From Phlebopus portentosus (Eukaryota > Basidiomycota > Agaricomycetes > Boletales > Boletinellaceae), in the NCBI GenBank assembly GCA_037892935.1, contig JAYXKI010000009.1, positions 806,001 to 870,000 on the forward strand: 64,000 nt of DNA. Reading direction: 5' to 3'. The position numbers and the translations under genes were made by a program. Under the pieces are notes generated by a model. The model saw only the letters and a program-made list of their open reading frames with translations, was not told where the DNA came from and made no database searches. Positions 58,318-64,000 of the stretch are shown here, one piece after another. The stretch's first letter is position 1; the number at the start of each line of letters is the position of its first letter.

Positions 58318-61010
58318 CTAAGTTTTCATATGAGCTTTGAATTGCTCTCTGTACTGGAAGTCCCTATTCAGCCTTAAGCATGCTCTACAGTATTCCTGCG
58401 TCAAAGTCCCGTGTGAAGGGATAATGAAGTCTGGATCATGCGCAGCAATAGTTTCGTCCGAGTCGAGCTTATGGGTTTCATACAGTGGGACACCGAGCGC
58501 CCACGGACTATCTCGGTAATCTCGTATCTCGTCGGAGACGTGTTTAACCTGCGCAAGGCCACCAGATAGCACGGCGTCAGCCTCAACAGTGCCGCAGGCA
58601 CAGATGTAAAAACCAAGCATACCAGTTCCTCCCACGTCAGGCATATTCGCAGTATAGGATCGCACTGTAGACACACGAATGTTGATCCCAGGTACCCCAT
58701 ATATATCATGCTCGTGTCATCCGGAAAGCCCATTGAAGAAAGTAATGCGTCTGCCGTCTGAACGACCAGTCGCTCGACCTGATATTTGATTGACTGCCAC
58801 GACGAAAGCCATTGCAAGCATATGTCCTTCTCACGACAAGACATTATCTCGGTGAAGGTCATCATAGCCTGAGGATTAAGACCAGTACCGAAGAACGCAT
58901 TACTTCCGTACACCGTGCTCGTATCTACGGTCGGATCGACTTCAAGAGATTCCCATATAGCCGGGTCACTGCACGCGAATCCGTCTGGCCGCTCCTGAGC
59001 CGAGAGCAATAGTTTTGCACAATCAAATTCAACCTTCCGAGCGTGCATAGCCTGTAACACTGGAAGTTCGTTTTCAATCTTTTGCCAGCGTTCTTCAGTT
59101 ATTTCCACCTTGCAGTCATCCTCCTCGATCATATCCAACACGATCGGTATTTCATATAGATCGCTGATGCAAAGTGGCACGTCATACAGGTTCCACGAAG
59201 AGCGCCGCCACATGAATTTTCCGTATAGCCGCCACAGTTCGGATTTGCGCTTGTCGCGATCCGTCTCAATGGCTCTTTTTCGGGCAATTTCCCGTCCGCT
59301 TAGAAGCAGTCTTTCAAGTTCTGGACGGAACTTATTCCAAGCTGCCAAAGAACGCCTGTAAGACGCCGTGATACTTGAAACACGATTCAACGTACCTCTC
59401 TCTGTCAATTTTTTGGGCTGGGAAACAATATTCCGCCAGGACCAATAGGCACTGCCGTCGGGAATCCACCGGCCCTGCTTTCCTTTGATTTCCTCATATG
59501 AATAGCCAAGAGAATGAAGTCGGTCTGCTATCCTATATATCTCGCTAGGATCCCCGAAATGGATAAAGAATGAATGGTTACTGACTGTTTATGTCGTTCG
59601 TTCCTTGCTTCTGCGTCTGCCTTTTTTCGTGCCAATATTTTCCAAGCAGTAATGCACTTCTCATGCTAATAATAACTGTTTGTGTGCATAGAATCCATGC
59701 TAAGAACTATACTACATACCTGCATAATCTCCTCGACGAAATTATGTTGTTTCTCTACGAAACTTTTCCGCTCTACTGAACCAGGCTCTGTTTTCAAGTA
59801 GGCAGAAACAACCCGAACAAAATCGACTTCAAGAAAGCGCCGGGAAGTAACCTTTGAGAATATATCAACGGAGGTCACATCCCGTTCTGCCACTTTATAG
59901 ACCGTCAACTATGATTTCGTCCAGGAAAATGGTTTGGAAACACATACTTTTGCTCCATGGTAGTAATGTATATATTTTCTTCAAGTTACTTATCTCGATG
60001 CCAAAATATGAGCGAGACATATCTCTACCAGAACGGACACTGAAGAGCTATATCAGGAGAATGATGGTCCGTGAGTCATTGGAATCACACTGACTTCAAT
60101 TTGGTACAGCGCTGACACAGACGAATAAGTAATGGGTCGATGACGTTCCCCGCTTTGCGGTAGCCGCATGCCTTGAAGAGGACGACGTTATTAGCGATGC
60201 ACACAAACATGTCTTGATTCTTACTTGGCAAGTCTTTTCGAAGTACAAGCTCGCATATTGGGGTTCGTTGAGATTAGAAGGACATGGGAGCATTTGCATT
60301 CCATTCTCGCACATAATCCAGACGTGTCTCGAGGATCTCGACATGAAAATTCCGTATAAAGAACGACTCGTCCGCGACAAATAAAGTAGGTCGAGGGGCA
60401 TGAGATGCATTGCGATCTGTCGTTTTTCCGGGCATGATCAAGCAGTTCGAAAACGATTAATGCCTCACATACCTCGTATAACACGTCTATAGGTAGAGAC
60501 ATCACTAGTGAAAGCTTGCCTGCATCGCCCTTATTTATACGATTTCTTCGATTTTTGATGGGAGCAGTACAGTCCGAGAACGTCGGCCAGTCCTTTGTCC
60601 TTGGACCAGACAGGAGGAAGCGTACTCGACCTTTCTTCTCCATTAAGGCTGCGGATAGTCGGTTAGTCTGCTGTGTGCTTTCTTTCAGGATACCAGAATT
60701 CCTACTAGTTATGACCTCGTCGGGCGAGGGAGAGCCTGCATCCGTCCCATTGTCAACATCCTTCACGTCCGGAACCGTGGTATTGGAATCCTCATGACCA
60801 CCAGACGTGTCATTTGACTTGCATCTGATCGCGCCTTTCTTGATCCGTTTCTTCGGTCTCATTTCCTCCGCGTCGCTTTCGTCACTTTCCGCTAGATTCC
60901 TACGCTTAGGCTCCGGGAGACTCCCTCTACCGACGGCAGCATCAGCAAAACGTCCTGTCTGTGAAGGAATAGGGAAATGTATCGTACGTAGAAGACCTAG
61001 TCGCAACCAT
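58318..61010 (-). CDS. F-box protein with Cys-pair motifs
   Basis: The start is uncertain; an ATG at 61010 (MVATRSS) is a candidate, followed by a possible acceptor TTCACAG before GRFADAAVGRGSLPEPKRR. A basic cluster (RPKKRIKKG) suggests nuclear entry. The F-box is split by an intron with donor GTATGT: MSLPIDVLYE joins IAMHLMPLDLLYLSRTSRSL. A CxxC-type module follows across another intron (TCQ-ACGYRKAGNVIDPLLI-RLCQRCTKLK). The long C-terminal exon contains VPLCISDLYEIPIVLDMIEE, KIENELPVLQAMHARKVEFD and GSTFVCLQCDPILRICLTWE. A last exon begins VKHVSDEIRDY and ends EYCRACLRLNRDFQYREQF then KAHMKT with TAG. Exons between 59890 and 60090 were not resolved. The layout fits the large Agaricomycete F-box family; the substrate is unknown. 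A related gene lies at 62477-64000. Confidence 0.68.
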
Positions 61011-62476
61011 CGAGAGAATATGCTATCAAAAAAAAAGAAAAGGTTATGGAAATGAACAGGAATCAAGGCCCGATCCAAGTTCGGGTTGGTGTACACGGTG
61101 TGACACTGCGCGTCAAGGAACAACACAGGCACGTGTTCAAGTCACGTTCGCGTTTCAAGGATAATCAGAAGCGCGAACACTTCTCGGTGTAGTCACGACG
61201 CGGCTAAAGCCGACAACTCAACTCGCGCCAATTTGCTGTATCTCCTCCACCACCACAACTTGGATTGACTTGTAAAGTGTACCAATAGATAGCTAGACGC
61301 CATGAGAATAGAACTTGCATTTTTTGAAAATTTTATCTTGAGGTCCGGCAAAATTAAACAAATATTTAAATACTTGTAAATAAATTTTTACTTATTTATT
61401 AGTAATACCATCACAACTGACCAAGTGGGAAAGTTACATAATACATTTGCGTCGATCATTACCTTATCAAGAAGATGCCGTGTATGTCACCAAGAAAACA
61501 TCAAGAAAACAACAAGAAAAGGCATCTAAACACATTCATATATACTCAGTGTAAGCAAAGTACATAAGATCAAGGAGAATATACCAGGATTGGGAGACCT
61601 CAATGAAGGGTAACATGGTGCTGGCTCACCAGTATTCTGATTTGCAATAAGATAGACTGAAGAGGTAGAAAGTGAAGATACCTTTCTTTATCCTGAATCT
61701 TGTTCTTCATTGTCTTGATTGTGGTGGCTCTCAAGTGTTGGATGGCTATGGAGACAAGTCAAAGCACGTCTGATCAGCCCTTATTTTTATTCGAATTTTT
61801 CGCTATTTTTTCCCAAAAAAATTGAAACATTTTGATGTCCCCCAGATTATTGATAACTTTGTTACTTGTATTACAAAAAGAAAATTCCTCGGGTCAGAAA
61901 CTCAAAATTATGGCCTCCACGGAGGTGTCGACACGTGCCGCTCCAAGCCGTAGTCGATTTATGTGATGGTATTTTAGTTTTGCCTGCCACCGGAAAAAAT
62001 ACCTATGGTGCACTCGCATTAATGGTCAATTTTGAGACCGCACTTCCAAATGCTGTTCATAAGATACGAATAAGTTGGGACGCCCTCAACGCAGAAAACT
62101 CCGTGAAATTGATCAATTATTGGACTAAATATGTGACATTGATTTGCGGATAGTAAGGCTTTCGTCACTTATCCCGCGTTAATGGTGGGGTTGATTGTAT
62201 GCAAGTAAGGAAAAGAATGCTTCAGGACCAGTGATATGTACAAAGAGAAGACATGTAAACAGTCCGGAAGCTCATGAACTTTTACTGGCATACGCGAGGC
62301 CCTCTAGGACTCTTTGGACCCGCAATATTTTGGAACTAGCATCCAAGGATTGAGCGATAGAAATGGAGATTCTCATTTAGCAGAAAAGTTGAGAATCATG
62401 TCGTTATCGTAGATCCCATGGCTTATTTTCCAAGCATAAGTAAGCAACTCAAGGCCATTTCGTAGGATATAATGAC
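61011..62476. other. AT-rich intergenic region
   Basis: About 1.5 kb between the two F-box-family genes. Around 61300-61420 it is strongly AT-rich. An isolated plus-strand open frame at 61866-62153 (ILVLPATGKNTYGALALMVN and on to NSVKLINYW) looks protein-like but has no partner exons or family I can name. It may be a remnant of a mobile element, but that is a guess. Confidence 0.4.
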
Positions 62477-64000
62477 TCACTGGGTTCGCATGTGAGAATA
62501 GAGTCCTTTTTTGTGCTTAATATGTTTGTATATGCGTTGCTTCAAGCATACTCTGCAGTAATCATCATACAAGCGGTCGAACATCGAGATAGATGGCTTA
62601 GGGAGGCCAGGACCATGTGCAGCAATAGGGCCATCTGAGGCGAGCTTATGCGTTTCAAAAAGGGGAATGTCGCATGATTGAGGGTATTGATGATAGTCTC
62701 GTATCTCGGAGGCAACGTGACCAACCTGGGACTATCAATCAGAAAAACCCTGTCGCAAATGAATTTCGAGAACCCAGACTTACCAATTCCTGCCAAGTTC
62801 GGTGAACTTGTAGTATTGGATCACACTGTAGACACACAAAAGTCGATCCCAAGGACTTCATGCGTGCCATAGTCGTATCATCTCTAAAGCTCAGGGAAGA
62901 TAGCAATGCATGCGCCGTGTGGAGAGTCAGTCGTTCGACCTGAAGACTGGCTGACTTCCATGGAGAATACAGCCACATCTTGAGCATATAATCTCGGCGT
63001 TTTGACATAACTTGAGCAAATGTCTGCAAAACGTGCGGAGCTGAAGGCTGACTGAAAAACGCATTGCATCCCCAAACCGCATTCCTGTCCACAGTCGAAT
63101 CAACTTTAGAAAGTTTCCCTACTTTCTTGTCTGCATGCGCAACACCACCCAAATGCTCCTGGGCTGAGCGTATCCATTTAGCACAGTCAGATATCACCTT
63201 CCGGGTATGTGCACGCGCCATCCTCGGAAACTCATCCTCGATTTTCTGCCAGCGTTCCTTGGTTATTTCCACCCTACACTCATCTTCTTCGATCATATCC
63301 GACACCATTTGTATTTCGCAGAGATCGCTAATGCAAAGAGGAACCTGATTGGCCAAGCACGAGGGCTGCCGTCCTACATAGTCCTTGTATAGAGCTAGTA
63401 GTTCAGACCTGCGTATCTGACGATGTTGATCAGCGGTTCGCTTGCGCTCGTACTGCCGTTTGCTCTGAAGAAGCGCTTCAAGCTCTGGGCGTATGGTTTT
63501 CCAGACTGAAAAAAATGTGAATGAGGCAACCCTGATGCAAGTACGACTTGGGTGGCTGACTTCTATCCGTCACTTCTCTTGGCTGGGAAACAAGTCGTCG
63601 CCAGGACCTTCGAGCAGCGAGATTATCATCCCAAGATTCTATTGATTCAATCTCCTCATTCGAATATCCGAGAGAACAAAGTCTGTTCTCTATCCTGAAC
63701 ATTTCGTTAGAAGGTCTAAGATGCAAGGGCATGGATAACTAACTGTTCCTGGCGTCTTCTTCTTGTTTCTAAATCCGCAATTTTGAGTGATGACTTGTAA
63801 CGCCGTCGCCAGGCGGATATGTGAACGTCGTGCTAGTTGTACAATACGCTGATAAGAGCTTAAAGACCAAAGCAGGCGTTCGTGAAATTGACCTCTGAAA
63901 TCTCCTTGACAAATCGACGTTGTTTTTCCACAAAGGCATTGCGCTCTTCCGAATCAGGTACCGTCTTCAGATAGGCCGAAACAGCTCGGACAAAATCGAC
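62477..64000 (-). CDS. F-box-family paralog, 5' end outside window
   Basis: Partial gene; its beginning lies beyond 64000. Segments in order: VDFVRAVSAYLKTVPDSEER then FVEKQRRFVKEIS at the window edge; CSLGYSNEEIESIESWDDNL and RRLVSQPREVTDR (63550-63690); VPLCISDLCEIQMVSDMIEE and RVEITKERWQKIEDEFPRMA; GSTFVCLQCDPILQVHRTWQ (near 62830). After an intron with donor GTAAGT comes VGHVASEIRDYHQYPQSCDI, and the end is YDDYCRVCLKQRIYKHIKHK then GLYSHMRTQ with TGA at 62477-62479. Each block has a counterpart in the gene at 58318-61010, including the intron after the TWxEL motif, so the two are duplicates. The first exons, expected to hold the F-box, are not visible. Confidence 0.65.

Noticed and set aside
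58560..58640. Frame change near the C-terminus of the F-box gene
   Set aside because: An intron after TWEEL explains it, and the paralog has an intron at the same point.
61866..62153. Candidate small gene or helicase-like fragment
   Set aside because: Single short frame with no flanking exons, and only vague resemblance to a P-loop region. Not enough support for a coding call.
1..64000. CRISPR array, rRNA genes, phage or bacterial islands
   Set aside because: Only short tandem repeats without spacers were found. All recognisable genes are eukaryotic with spliceosomal introns.

Overview
The window looks like nuclear DNA from an Agaricomycotina basidiomycete (mushroom-type fungus). The genes are split by many short GT-AG introns, mostly 50-57 nt. 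It carries an Agaricomycete-style Ste12 (STE domain plus two C2H2 fingers), F-box proteins with a Cys-pair module, and a secreted protein family that is common in mushroom genomes. No virus, CRISPR array, rRNA or convincing tRNA was seen.

Layout. 0.3-3.8 kb: glycogen phosphorylase (minus). 5.0-7.7 kb: three minus-strand genes (an unknown protein, a DUF1687/Fmp46-like mitochondrial redox protein, an F-box/LRR protein). 8.0-9.1 kb: a decayed patch holding a broken protein-kinase C-lobe and a degenerate copy of the next gene. 9.4-10.8 kb: that intact unknown Ser/Pro/Lys-rich protein. 11.5-15.5 kb (plus): an eight-exon Ubc7-type E2, then a METTL14-like m6A-methyltransferase subunit with a long Met/Gly tail. 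18.1-23.4 kb (minus): STE12, with four unusually long introns. 23.4-29.4 kb: a 6-kb gene-poor tract. 29.4-31.6 kb: an SDR dehydrogenase (minus) and a small Cbp6/UQCC2-like protein (plus). 31.8-34.4 kb: NOC2 (minus). 35.4-38.1 kb: a divergent pair, a small secreted/GPI-type protein and a polytopic membrane protein. 39.0-42.7 kb: an Msb1/Mug8-domain polarity protein. 44.3-49.9 kb: tRNA pseudouridine synthase DEG1/PUS3 and cytosolic leucyl-tRNA synthetase, divergent from a 265-bp shared promoter. 50.1-51.0 kb: an unknown Cys-pair protein. 52.5-57.8 kb: a tandem array of three secreted paralogs. 58.3-64.0 kb: two related F-box/Cys-pair genes on the minus strand, the second cut by the window end.

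Most genes are unrelated housekeeping functions (glycogen breakdown, ER-associated ubiquitination, RNA modification, 60S ribosome assembly, translation). The accessory parts are the kinase/duplicate graveyard, the secreted-protein array and the F-box pair.

A cross-cutting observation: several otherwise well-formed coding regions change frame once or more, and every change has the direction expected if one base were missing from the sequence. This suggests systematic single-base deletions in the assembly, although a few of the breaks could be unrecognised introns.
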